22,116 bases of DNA from Conidiobolus incongruus B7586 (Eukaryota; Entomophthoromycota; Entomophthoromycetes; Entomophthorales; Conidiobolaceae), in contig JNEM01009173.1 of the NCBI GenBank assembly GCA_000697335.1, forward strand, positions 1 to 22,116, in the 5' to 3' direction. A program made the position numbers and the translations under genes. Numbering within the stretch: the stretch's first letter is position 1; each line of letters opens with the position of its first letter. The notes beneath the pieces were generated by a model that had not been told where the DNA came from, made no database searches, and saw nothing but the letters and a program-made list of their open reading frames with translations. Positions 1 through 16,199 of the stretch are shown here, in pieces.

Positions 1-2244
1 ATATTTAATAATTTAATTATTAAAAATAATAGTTAAATAAATATTAATTTCATATTTATTAAACTTTTTTAATATATCTATTAAAAGATAAGATAATATA
101 ACAAAATATGATTTAATATTAGAATTGAATAATATATTATATTAGGAAAATATTAAGGAATTTTTGAATATATTTGATAATTATAATAATTTAACAATAT
201 TATAAAAAGTAATAATAATATATTTAAGATATTATTAATTTAATTAAATATTAATATTAAATAACTAACTTAAAAATCCAAAAGATCTAAAATCAAATAA
301 AAAATATTGAATAATTTTGATAAAAAGCATAGTGACTATATTTGATATGTTGAATATAAGCAATAATTTTGATTAATTATAATAAAAATAAAAATTTAAA
401 ATAATAATTTATAATTTCAAGTTAAAATAATAAAAAAACAGCAAAATGAATTATTTTTACACTATATTCATTTATATAAAGAAAATCAATAAACTCAAAT
501 TTTAATATGGTTTTGAATATAAAAATTCCTATATGATTGAATATTAAGTATAAAACAATAAATATTAAATAAATTCGAAAATTAGTATTTAAATTAAATT
601 ATTATTTTCCAGTAATATATGTCAATTAAAGTATATTAGAAAAATTATTAATATATCATTCAGTACATGTAATACTAATAATATTCTAAAGTATTTTTAA
701 ATTTAATAATCATTTAAAAATATTATATATAAATACTGAATAATTCTACACAAATATATTTAATAGTTAGATTAACATTACAAAATCGTTGATATTATAT
801 GATTCTATTGACATATTCAATATAGAGTAATTAATTTTATTATCAAATAAGTTGAAATTAATCTTGAATAATTTACACTTGAAAGAATTCTGGTATATCA
901 AAAAATAAATTGATTATAAAGCCAATAGCGAGATTCTGCTAGCAAATAGACTAAATACAATGAATCAATGAAAACGTAATGTTTTAAAGGTTACCTAATT
1001 TCATATATTGTTGGTTTTTATTTACTATAAAGAACTTAGTTTTGATCAAAATAATTTTAATACCCTTCATTTTTTTCATCATAAGAGATTTTATTATGAT
1101 ACTTAATTATTTCGAGATAAATTTTCACTAATTTGGTTATTTATGACTTTAAAAGTCCATTATTGGTATAAAATTTAATAAATATGAATAACTTGTTCTT
1201 TTTTCAGTTATGTTCAACTTTTCCTCAACAAATTAAATTGAAATTAACAAGATTGATTTGTTGCTAGTTAGATATATTCACCATAAGGTTGTTCAAATTA
1301 GACTTTGAATCCTTAGTTAAATAATCGGATATTTCAAAATTTATAAAACTTGTTATATGACACACTTTAGAATATGAAAAGTTGGAAGGTTAGTGATCAA
1401 GAGTTCAAACTTGTATTTTATTACTATAGTCAGGAATATAAAACACACCAAATGATAATCATGCTATCTATATTCCAATGATTGAACTTTGTTCAAAAAA
1501 TTATTCATTTGTCATATTTTATCATCAGACTTTAAACTTTATTAAATAAAATTTCATTAAAATTATAATTTAGTAATTAACTTTAAAAAGTTTGATATTG
1601 AAATTAATTTTCACGATCTGGTGTAAGATGAAATCACTGGTTATTTCCAGTTGAAGTAATATATAAAACTTTATGTATAATAATGATATCTAATTCTCTA
1701 TTGTTCATATTTGACTACTATAACTCGATAAATATATTTTCAAAATATCCTTAAAATTTCCCCAATAAAGATCATCTGGAATATATCAACAAACTAATCA
1801 TTTGAATTAATTTTGCATAGATTTAAACTATCCAATTAGGATTGTAAAATTACTTTGAATTGCTAAATTAAGCAAGTGTTGGGGAATTCAAAATGAGTTG
1901 AATGTTGTTAACTTTGAATTATCATCTTGACCTCAAAGAAACACTAGAACAATGATTGGCTCAACTTGAAAATTATATATGATTTAATAAATTACTAAAA
2001 ACTAAAGATTTTCATTTATATTAAATGATAATAATATCCCTTATGATATTTAAATCAACCAAAGAATAATTTTTAAATGAACTTTTTTTAAAGACTTATT
2101 TAAAAATAATATTTTTTTTTAAATTTATTTAAAACTGAGATTATATTAAATCAAATTAATATAACTGATACTATATATAATACTGATCAATTCAAATTTA
2201 TACCTTACTTGTGATATTCGCATAGTTATTTTATAAGTGTCATC
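1..2244. other. AT-rich intergenic spacer
   Basis: I see no convincing gene on either strand. The sequence is strongly AT-rich with frequent stops in all frames. It holds short inverted repeats expected at this composition, such as TTGAAC-TTT-GTTCAA at 1482-1496, and three copies of the octamer ACTTTGAA (1302, 1852, 1911). The last 100 bases should include the promoter of the MFS gene that follows. Confidence 0.7.
2172..2180 (+). promoter_or_regulatory. possible TATA box of the MFS gene
   Basis: TATATATAA lies 65 bases before the first possible ATG of the transporter gene. The spacing is reasonable for a fungal TATA box, but the local AT content makes such strings common, so this is a weak inference. 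Confidence 0.3.
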
Positions 2245-3861
2245 ATGGGAAGGCATAGTATTTCCTTCTCTCTTAAAGAAAGGATGGAATCTAATATAAG
2301 TATATCTGAAAATGATACCCATCAAAGTGAAAAGCTGCTCATCCATGAAATAAATTCCCATGCCCATTCTGCTGGGGACCCAATTGAATTGAGTCCAACG
2401 CAAAGGGTTTTAGCTGTCCTTTGTTTGCTATTATGTGTAACATTATCAAATTTCGATGATGTGATGGGAGTCGTTGTAGCAGGATCTATTGCCAATGATC
2501 TCAAAGCAGGAGACAGTGTCACCTGGATTGCTGTAGGAAATCTATTAACAGTGGTCGCATTAGACCCTTTATACGGAAGATTATCCGATGCTTTCGGTAG
2601 ACGGCCAGTGCTTTTGACCGTTCTATCAGTGTTTTTAATCGGAGAATTAGGAAGCGGATTAGTAACTAATTTGCCACTTATGGTTCTCTTTCGTGCAATG
2701 TCTGGTGTAGGAGGTGGTGGCCTGCTCACCTTACCCTATATCATCATTTCTGATATTACAACGTTGGAGAAGAGAGGATTTTATTTTGGACTGTTAACTA
2801 TTACCTTAATACTCAGTAATGTAATTGGCATTGTTGGATCTGGTGCTTTAGCCGAGTATGTTAGTTGGAAATGGGTGTTCTTGTCCAATGTACCATTGAC
2901 ATTAATCACAGTCGTATTAGCCATATTTTGCTTGCCACTCCCAGTACCTAAAGCTTGTTTCTGGGATAAGTTCAAAGTTGTAGATTGGGCAGGTGTGTCT
3001 CTCCTAGTATCGGCAATCTGTTTAACTGTACTGGGGACCAATTGGGGTGGCAAGGACTATCCATGGTCCTCTCCAATGGTATTGGGACCTTTGATTTCAG
3101 CCGGTGTTCTATTAATTGCATTGATATATGTCGAAGGATGGTATGTAACAAGCCCTTTACTTCCTGTCCATATGTTTACACACAATGTGATTTGTGCATG
3201 CTTGGCCAATTTTTTAATGGGAGCCATTTGGTTTTGTTATTCTTATTATATTCCACTATACTTTGAAATAGTTCATTCTTTAAATGTCATTAATTCAAGC
3301 TATTATCTCTTGTTATTAATGGGATCTGCTTGTTTGTTCTCTTATGGTTCTGTAACTTTGGCAAGTAAGTTTAGGGTTTATCGTCCATTGATGTGGGCAG
3401 GTGGATGTTTTATGCTTTTGGGAACAGGATTGATGCTCATCACCAATACTAAAACGCCTCAATATCTACATATAATTTTTATCCTCTTGACAAGCTTAGG
3501 TATCGGATTGAATCAGCAACTGGTGATTATTGCAGCTCAAGCTGGTGCTCCTTCGCATGAGGTGGCTAATGCAACTTCTTTCATCAGTTTTTGTCTCAAC
3601 ATGGGGGGAGTAGTGGGATTAGCACTTGTTGGAGCTATATTCAATAATGTATTGTTTAGGAATTTATCGAAAATTGATGGAGATATAAATGTTGAACATA
3701 TTATGTCCACGCTATCCCACGTGAATACATTTCCAAAAGAAGTAATCGAACCCGTCACTGAAGCCTACAGTAATGCTTTCCACTTTGTTTATATTGGGTT
3801 ACTACCATTTTCAGCTATTGCCCTTGTCGCGCTACTAAGTTTAAGGAGTTTGAAAATCTAA
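2245..3861 (+). CDS. MFS exporter, DHA2 (14-TM drug:H+ antiporter) type
   Basis: This intronless gene encodes a 538-residue polytopic membrane protein that probably exports a small molecule by proton antiport across the plasma or vacuolar membrane. About 50 polar residues are followed by roughly 14 hydrophobic segments, near residues 53-73, 91-110, 123-141, 143-168, 179-203, 207-231, 247-264, 278-297, 316-338, 353-373, 381-399, 406-430, 445-468 and 512-536. The MFS motif A is YGRLSDAFGRRPV (110-122). RAMSGVGGGG (150-159) and the GSGALAEYVSWKWVF stretch (198-212) match the DHA2/VBA pattern, and NWGGKDYPW (266-274) matches a loop common in fungal DHA2 pumps. ATGs at 2245 and 2284 both have A at -3 and G at +4, so the start is ambiguous by 13 residues. 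The family also includes siderophore, toxin and vacuolar basic amino acid transporters; the substrate cannot be read from the sequence. Confidence 0.93.
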   Translation: MGRHSISFSLKERMESNISISENDTHQSEKLLIHEINSHAHSAGDPIELSPTQRVLAVLCLLLCVTLSNFDDVMGVVVAGSIANDLKAGDSVTWIAVGNLLTVVALDPLYGRLSDAFGRRPVLLTVLSVFLIGELGSGLVTNLPLMVLFRAMSGVGGGGLLTLPYIIISDITTLEKRGFYFGLLTITLILSNVIGIVGSGALAEYVSWKWVFLSNVPLTLITVVLAIFCLPLPVPKACFWDKFKVVDWAGVSLLVSAICLTVLGTNWGGKDYPWSSPMVLGPLISAGVLLIALIYVEGWYVTSPLLPVHMFTHNVICACLANFLMGAIWFCYSYYIPLYFEIVHSLNVINSSYYLLLLMGSACLFSYGSVTLASKFRVYRPLMWAGGCFMLLGTGLMLITNTKTPQYLHIIFILLTSLGIGLNQQLVIIAAQAGAPSHEVANATSFISFCLNMGGVVGLALVGAIFNNVLFRNLSKIDGDINVEHIMSTLSHVNTFPKEVIEPVTEAYSNAFHFVYIGLLPFSAIALVALLSLRSLKI

Positions 3862-5031
3862 TTAATCCTATGAAAAGAAATTAATAAATTAATTAATTCA
3901 AGATTTATTTATTAATCAAGTTTGATTGAAGTTAAAATAATTTTTTATATTGGCGAATTGAATCAATAGTATGGAATTAATACTCTTGAAGTCAAAGTAT
4001 ATTCCTCTAGTTTGAAAAATTGCATCTATATTAATTTGCTTAACTAAGATTAAAAAATGACTTTGAATCTTTGTCATATTCAGTAAACCTAGCTAAAATT
4101 GGCCATTTCATATTTTAATTTGCATATTAGTTTCGAGAAATTCTACACTTTTTTAATTTTGCAAGATTTTTAGTTGGAATTTGATTTGATTACACCATCA
4201 AGATTAATATATGTATTAGATTTAATTATTTTCAATAGTATTTTTAATTGATAATTGTAATTTCAAAATGATATCTTTATTTGTTTTCAATTTTCATAGT
4301 CAAACCATAACTGTTATATACTTAATATTTTATTTTCCTTTTTTATTTTTCATTTCAATTGTTAATTTCTACTAAATAATAAAATCTGATAAATTACTAA
4401 AAATCAACTAATAAAATAAAATTTTCTATTTAACAATTTATTTGTTTTATAGTGTAAATAAGAATATGTCCCAAAAAATAAAGCTTACCAATTATGAATT
4501 TCAACACTTATATAATTTCTTATCAGATAACATAATATAACACATTTCAAAATATATTATTCAACTTATAAACATTATAATTATGTAATCCTATATCCTT
4601 AAATATATCTTAATTATAAAATCATTGTATAATAAAAATAAATTTTGGGCATTCAAAAATTAATTATTATATTTTAATTTTTAAACAATTGAAAATAATA
4701 TCATAAAAGCTAGATTAATAATCATACCAAAATTATTATTTATTCTGATGAAATATTAGTTCAATTAATAACATATAATACTAAATATTATATTTTAGAA
4801 TTCAGCAAATTTTATTTGGATATTTATTTATTTTTTATATTAGTAAACTGAATGACTATGAGACTCTTTGAAAACTCAACTTCCTTTGAAGTATTTAATG
4901 TTAAATAATATTTATCAATTTATTTTTATTAATTATCAATTTAGAATATGTATCCTAGCCATTTGACATTTAATCAATGATAGTATAATTTATATAACAC
5001 TTAAGAAAAATCTCGAATTATTCAATCATAT
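3862..5031. other. AT-rich intergenic spacer
   Basis: Apart from the candidate poly(A) signal near its start I see no gene or RNA. One ACTTTGAA octamer lies at 4060. The spacer ends abruptly where the more GC-rich solo LTR begins. Confidence 0.65.
3883..3888 (+). terminator. candidate poly(A) signal of the MFS gene
   Basis: AATAAA occurs 22 bases after the transporter stop codon, a suitable place for a cleavage and polyadenylation signal. The AT-rich context lowers its weight. Confidence 0.35.
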
Positions 5032-5364
5032 TGTCACGAGCCAGGTGACTCCCTTCTACCAAAGTATTCTTGCATAAGCCTAATGTTAAAGTCATTTCCC
5101 CTCGCATACCATCTGCTCCCGCTACATCTTTTAATTGGCCGATAATGCAAGTCACCGGAGAATCTCATGAATCACCTTGTCCAACTCACTCCATATAAAA
5201 CCGGGAATTAGAGCTATCCTCAACAAGACGAGTTCGATCTGGGTCCTCCCAGCTATTTGACTTAAACCAATAAACTCCGTATCTTCCTAACACTCACCTG
5301 GAATTCTCCAGATTTTTCTCTTTTATTTAAATTACTCTGGACACGGCTTTCCCAAGATGTGTTA
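5032..5364 (+). mobile_element. solo LTR of an LTR retrotransposon
   Basis: A 333-bp GC-richer block begins TGTCACGAG and ends GTGTTA. It aligns with the LTR at 21512-21847, especially in its second half: the stretch from GAGTTCGATCTGGG through AAACCAATAAAC and the end GGACACGGCTTTCCCAAG are nearly identical. ATAT stands on both sides (5028-5031 and 5365-5368), a possible 4-bp target-site duplication. No internal retroelement sequence adjoins either end, so this is a solo LTR left by recombination. A TATA-like TATAAAA is at 5194-5200 and a polyadenylation-like AATAAA is inside the conserved half. Its first half differs strongly from the other copy, so it is an old insertion or belongs to another subfamily. 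Orientation follows the other copy. Confidence 0.85.
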
Positions 5365-8148
5365 ATATCAATGTAAGATATCTTTTTATAAAACATAAAC
5401 AAATTATTGAAAATTTTATTTAATTTATGATTAAACTTACTTCAAATAGTGATTAATGATTAATTTTCTACTTAAAATTTTGAGGATTTGGCAAAAACAT
5501 ATGAAATAACCTACTAAATTAAATTAAGTGCATTTATATTGATTCAAAAAATGATTTTATGTGAAATTACAGTTGAATATATATATATATATATTCAGAA
5601 AGGAGATTTTAAAATAATGATTATTTAAAAAATGTAATTTATCAGTGATATTGTGCTTATAGGCAAAAGTAAATATTTTGTGAGAATAAAAATTAAAAAA
5701 TCGAATCATAACACATTTTAATAGGAATATATAGACAACGCTTTTAATAAATAAAACTATATAATACAAAATTTTATTTCTATTTCATGAATAATTACAC
5801 ATATTTTGCATGCTTATAGATTGATTGTTAATTTTTTTTGACATTATGCATTTTGAATTTGAATTCTTTTGTTGATATAGTATAGTAAATCAAATTGATT
5901 CATTTTAAATTTTAAAATGTGTATACAGCGAATATAAATTATTACTGAATCTAAAGATTTTTTTATCATGTGTTAATATTTTTAATATAAAATATTTGAT
6001 ATTTATATTTATATATTTTTGAAATAAAAATAGACTCATTTGAAATATTACAAGTATTTTATATTATACAAAAACTATACATTGTTATTAGTATATAAAC
6101 AAGTTGTCTATTGGTTATTATTTTAATCAAACCTATATTATAATATATTTGAAAGATAAAAAAACTAGTATAAAATTTATAATCAAAAAATTGAATATTA
6201 TATCATAACTTCACAGAGTAATTCTAATCAATAGTTAAAATATCTTGTTATAAATTTTTTGAAAAATCAACCATAAAGATATTCATATATAAGTTTTAAT
6301 ACTATTGCTTGTATTTTATATTGACTTCAACTACAAATATTACTAAAATAGAAAATATACATTTATATTGATAAAATCTAATTACAATGAATTAAAGTTA
6401 TTGTATTTGTGACTGTTTATTAAATTACTCGGGTTAAATTAACTGTCAATTTTATATTAATACATAAATTGGCATTAAAATATAAGTATTTGATACAAAC
6501 ATTTGATATATTATAACTTACTTTGAAAATGCACTATTTCCAGGTATTAATTCTGACAAAAGATTGACTGAATGGTTGAGCTTGAGATAAATCCAAAAAA
6601 AGTGAGGTTAATTAGGTTAAATGGTTTAAATTCAAAGTGTAATGTCATGTGAATATTGCTGTAGTATAATTAGTGGATGGAGAAATTAATAGGAAAATTA
6701 TGATTAATGAAATATTTTTCATATAGAATCAATTGAAAAAATGAATTGATAATACAATATAGTTATCTAAAACAACATTGAATACATATGTATATTTAAG
6801 TTAAACATAGTTAAGAATAATTGCTGATTTATTTTAAAGTCATTAATAATGTTTTTTTAAATGTGACCATTTTATACGGATACGTACCATATTTTGATAG
6901 ATTATGTTTACTCATTTTCTTCTCAGTTGTAATGACTATTTGCACTGTCACATAAAGTGAATGCTCAATTATATTTTAACCAATAACTTGTAATTCAGTC
7001 AACACATGAACACTGTGCTACAAAAATACAACATCATTTGAATTCATATTAATTCATACTATTTCAAAATATGAATACATGTGTTATTAATTCTCGGATA
7101 TTAACGTTTTTGCTTAACAGTATAATTTATTGTCTTAAATGAATATTAATAATAATGGAAATTATATAACACTGACTTACAAAATGCAGCTTAATGTTTA
7201 ACCTTTTCTTGTGTAAAAATCTTACCATTTTTGTGCATTACAAAGGATTACCATTTGTATCAGATTTAATTGTTAAGCTAATATCTGGTATTTCAACGAA
7301 TACTCACTATTAAAGTTTAGGCCATTTCCAACTTTGATTGGATTCATTTTTTAATACAAAATTTCTCTGTTTCTTTTAATAGACATATTTTTACTTTGTT
7401 GAAATTATAATTCATGGTTTAATCAATCATTAAAATTATCGACTTAAAATTTTAACTAAATTTTAAAGTATGATTCTGAAAAATGTGAAAAGATTATAGC
7501 CGAATATTATAATAATTTAAATTCTTCACCAATTATATATTCAATAAAACTTTTGTGATTTAAATATTCAATAACATCTATTTTATATTAACAACTTTAA
7601 ACTTAAATACTGTTAATTATATTCAATTCTAAATTTTAAAAATATTATATGTTAAATTTAATTGATTAGACCCCACAAATTTATTTTCTTTCCGATTATC
7701 AATATAGAAATTAATATTATAAAAAATTATTCATTATGATATCATTAAATATAATTTTTGATTTATATTAAAGATCGATATATATATATATATATATAAT
7801 AAATAATTAGTAATATTATATAAAAGTAAAATAATAGGTCAGAATTTAAATGAAACTAGCTTATTATTAATTAATATTACTATTATAAATATTCTAATTT
7901 TCTAAAAACTGAGAGACGGAATAAATTGAACAATCGATATTTTTTAATTATGAATTTAATATTAAATTTTTGTTTATTTATATTTTTGAGTTAATCCTTT
8001 TTACTAATTAATTATTCAATTCAATTAATACCGTTCATTTATTTCAAATACTATATTATATTATCAATTATAAAGAGTTATATTAATATTAATATATATT
8101 AAATAATACTTCATTTTTATCGGTTATTGATATTAAACAATACCAATA
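5365..8148. other. AT-rich intergenic spacer
   Basis: No gene is supported. It contains an (AT)n tract that forms a perfect 24-base palindrome at 5574-5597, a (TA)n tract at about 7778-7798, and ACTTTGAA octamers at 6520 (+) and 6631 (-). The end should hold the promoter of the downstream kinase gene, but no motif stands out from the AT background. Confidence 0.65.
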
Positions 8149-11612
<3,464 letters not shown>

Positions 11613-11742
11613 TTTTACAACGACTGTTGTGTGTAAAAATCTCTCAAGTATTTAACAATTTTTTCATTTACCATTTTGACTAATTATTATCTAATATTTC
11701 TATTTTTTTATTCAAAATTTAATTAATGTAACTAAATTTGAT

Positions 11743-11748
11743 AATAAA
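11743..11748 (+). terminator. candidate poly(A) signal of the kinase gene
   Basis: AATAAA lies 131 bases after the kinase stop codon, in a T-rich then A-rich context. It is plausible but not distinguishable from background in this AT-rich spacer. Confidence 0.25.
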
Positions 11749-14700
11749 AATATTATCTTATAAGTTTATTTATAGCATGTTATATTTTTATCATACTTGA
11801 TAATTTATTAGTAGTGGATAGCTCAATTTAATTGTATCATATGAGTGAATTTTTGTATAATAATCAAAAGGAGAATTGTTCAAAATTTTATTGAGTAAAA
11901 TATTCAAATTTGATCAGAAAATATAAATAGAATGACAGATTATATAATGTTAAAATATTTAAAAGCCTTGATTATAAACTAGGGTCATTAATAGATGCAG
12001 TACTCCTGTCCACAATTAATGTTAATATTCTTTCTAATGAATTTAATTTAATCATTCTAAATAATAATTATATTATTAATTGATTTAATAGATAAAATGT
12101 TAATTTCTACCATTATAAAAGTCATAATCAATAATTATATTATATTATATTATATTTCTTTTTTGCTTACTGTAACAGAATAAGTTATATATGAATACCA
12201 TTTAATGCTCTGATAATACAAAATATGAATTATATTTCCAATCCAAAGATAGGAGATTATAATTTAATAGATATTTTGACTTATTTTCAACTATTTAAAT
12301 TTTAAAATCCACTTATAAAATCTATATATTATTTCAAAATTTCAATATAATAAAACTATTAATATATATTTATCAATGAATATAAAAAATTGAATAAAAA
12401 AATATATTAATAATAACGTATAAAATATTAATACTTAATATTACCTCACTTCAATGTAATTTACGATAATTTCTTACTTTAATCAATCAAACAAGCTTAT
12501 ATTATTATATAATATCTTATTGAGGTTAAACTTATTACTTTGAGATAAACTTTTCATTTCACATACATACAAGATTAATAAAAAGGTTGAAATATAAATC
12601 ATATCAATCATAGTCAAAGTTTTGTTCATAGGGTTAGAAAATAAAAAATAACACTTTATTTAATTTTTGATTTTTCAAACATATTGAAAGTTTTTAAACA
12701 TTAGAATATAAATAAATTAAAAATTTAATAGAATAAAATAATATATAAATATATATTTATCTCTATTTGTTATTTTTTTATTTAAAAACTTAGTGTTAAA
12801 TTTACATATAGTTAAACTAAAGAGTGATTATCAAAAATATTTTGTTTTGTGTATCATTGAAACTCAACCACAAACTTTTTAAAATCATTTAATTATTACA
12901 ATCATTTTATGAAGATGATGCTCCATTTAAAACTATAATTTGTCACTAAATTTGTGACTTTAAAGCTAAAAACAACCTATCTTGAATTTTCCAAAATTTG
13001 CAAGTGAATTTCTATCACTATTCTTTTAACTATCATAAAATAAAAAATTGCATTAATAACCATCTTTTAATTTTATCTAAAAGATTATCAAAGCATTTTA
13101 AAGTTAGCTATATAAGTGAATTATATATATATGATAATTTAACCTTGGTTTAATAAAGAGAAATATAAAATAAATACCGCATATTTTAAATACAGGTTTA
13201 ACATAATCTAAGGTAGCTATAACTATAAAAAACTTATCAATAAATAATTAAAAACTTTAACTTTTATATCATATCATTAAAATTGATGAATCTTAGGCTC
13301 TTGTATATATTCTTTTATTTAAACATAAATCAAAATACTATGTTAAGCCAAATAAGCACCTTTATAAATTCAAATTAAAAGGTATTTTGATTATAAAATA
13401 TTAATAGTTGAAATAGGTTATGATAATACAAAGTTTTTTATTTAGTTCAAAAATTAAAAAATTAATTATAATTTATAAATTTCTTTTTTAAATAAAATAA
13501 TTATATAGTGTATTTGATATTAATTAACAAACCTTATTATTTTATATGATAATTGTAAAATATATAAAGTTAAAGCTGTAAAAGCTTTGCTTAATAAAAT
13601 AACTTGTAAAAGCTACCACATCTAGTATATTCACTAGATTATAACTTATATTACTGTAATTACTTTTGACAATTAAAAAACAAGATTGCAGGAAAACAAA
13701 TTCTAAAGGATAAATTAACCAGGGTTATAAAACATTAAACTTCAGTCTTAAATAAAATAGGTTATTTTTTAGGTATTAGGAACTTGCTAAAGATATAACA
13801 AAAAAGATTAATAACAAGGGTATTGATCTTATAATATATATTTATTTTATATTAAAAATTATATGTAATATCAATTTTAAAAAATAGTGCAATTTCTTAA
13901 TTTCCAACCATAAAATAAAAATACTGAATTTTTAATTTTGAAAAAGCTGATATAAAAAGATTGAAAATAAATAAAATATAAAAGTGCAGTTTTAAAAATT
14001 ATAAACGTATTATGATTTATTTAGTTGATTTAATTATATAAAAAGTTTGAAATTTGATAATATGAATTTAAATATTTAATGAGTAAAAATTAGATTTTGA
14101 TTTAGAATGGAAGGATATCAAAAGATTAATATCAAAATTAATTAATTTGATTAATGTAGAACTATTATTTATCAGATATCATATTTTGATCTTTATTAAA
14201 TATTCAATATTCTAAATAATTATTCTAAATTTCATATCTGAAGCTTGGTTATTGATCAACTTTGCTATATTATTCTCAAAATCAAACATTAATTATCGAT
14301 CATTAATATAAAATTATTAATATAGTTTCATATTGATTGAAAGATAGATATAAATATTATATAAAGAGGATTGTTATCAGATATCAATTTGTATATTGAT
14401 ATTACATATTGAGTTTGATTTTTCACTAATCCAATTAACTATCAAATTTGATTCTTATCTTCAATAACAAAACACTAGACTGGGAAATTTTGACTATCAA
14501 TGATTTCATCAGATTATTAAATACTCTAATTTATCTAGATCCATATCACTTTAAATTTGATATTTGTTCAAGACACATCTATCAATTGATTAAAGTTGAT
14601 TGTTATCTAGTTGTATCATTTATGATAATATGTCCATTAAATAAATTAGTCAAACTTCGATAATGAAATCAAATTTTCTGATAAGCTTTCATGGAATGAT

Positions 14701-14989
14701 GATATCAGAATAAAAAAAGGAATCTTATTCAAGTCAACTCTAAATAAGTAAAAATGCAACGAAAATTAATAGTTGTGTACATGACGTATTGGAAATAAGT
14801 CGTATACATACAACTCTAAATTTCAATTAATTTTTAGCGAGCACTAAATTAAGATGAGTATCAAAAGATCAGTTATAAAATTGATGACAAATAAATTACC
14901 AGTTGAATATATCACAACCCGAATGATGTAGATGACTGTTGTGATAGATGAAATTACCTTCAACTTTAAGAGTATGGTTTAGAAAGAAT

Positions 14990-14995
14990 TTTATT
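14990..14995 (-). terminator. candidate poly(A) signal of GAPDH
   Basis: On the minus strand AATAAA occurs 49 bases after the GAPDH stop codon, a good distance for a poly(A) signal. Confidence 0.4.
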
Positions 14996-15043
14996 TATCA
15001 AAAGTGACTGATTATGAAATAAGATACAATTATTTTAAACAGA

Positions 15044-16072
<1,029 letters not shown>

Positions 16073-16140
16073 TTAATTTACAATTGGAATTGATTAATTC
16101 AATCAAACAATAAGCTTCATCTTTTTGAAATCATTGCTTT

Positions 16141-16146
16141 TTTATA
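16141..16146 (-). promoter_or_regulatory. TATA box of GAPDH
   Basis: On the minus strand GGTATAAAAAAG places TATAAA about 90 bases upstream of the GAPDH ATG. It lies just downstream of the CCAAT and CRE-like sites, which gives a normal promoter order. Confidence 0.55.
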
Positions 16147-16152
16147 CCTTTT

Positions 16153-16199
16153 TACGTCAGAGGTAATGGATAGAAACTGGATTTGATTGGATACGTCAG
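16153..16199 (-). promoter_or_regulatory. paired CRE-like sites flanking a CCAAT box, GAPDH promoter
   Basis: The octamer CTGACGTA (minus strand) occurs twice, at 16153-16160 and 16192-16199, with the two starts 39 bases apart. It contains TGACGTA, a bZIP (ATF/CREB) type core. A minus-strand CCAAT lies between them at 16186-16190. The cluster sits directly upstream of the TATA box of a strongly codon-biased gene. The binding factor is inferred from the motif alone. Confidence 0.5.

Larger units (their letters stand above)
11613..15043. other. AT-rich intergenic spacer between two convergent genes
   Basis: This 3.4-kb stretch separates the plus-strand kinase from the minus-strand GAPDH, so it holds two 3' ends and no obvious promoter need. 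I see no gene. Minor structures are a direct repeat TGTAAAAGCT (13577 and 13605), a 7-bp stem ATCTAGT/ACTAGAT at 13620-13639, the 13-mer TTATCAGATATCA at 14169 and 14374, and an 8-bp stem at 14381-14402. A 71-codon open frame at 14448-14663 lacks an ATG start and is of a length expected by chance. Confidence 0.6.

Noticed and set aside
5574-5597. 24-base perfect palindrome
   Set aside because: It is an (AT)n microsatellite with short matching ends, which is palindromic by nature.
5557-5769. 70-codon open frame on the minus strand
   Set aside because: It crosses the (AT)n tract and encodes a low-complexity Ile/Tyr/Phe/Asn peptide; chance is sufficient.
14448-14663. 71-codon open frame on the plus strand
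   Set aside because: It begins with TTG, has a stop just upstream and no recognisable domain. By a rough estimate from stop frequency, several frames of this length are expected by chance in AT-rich spacers of this size.
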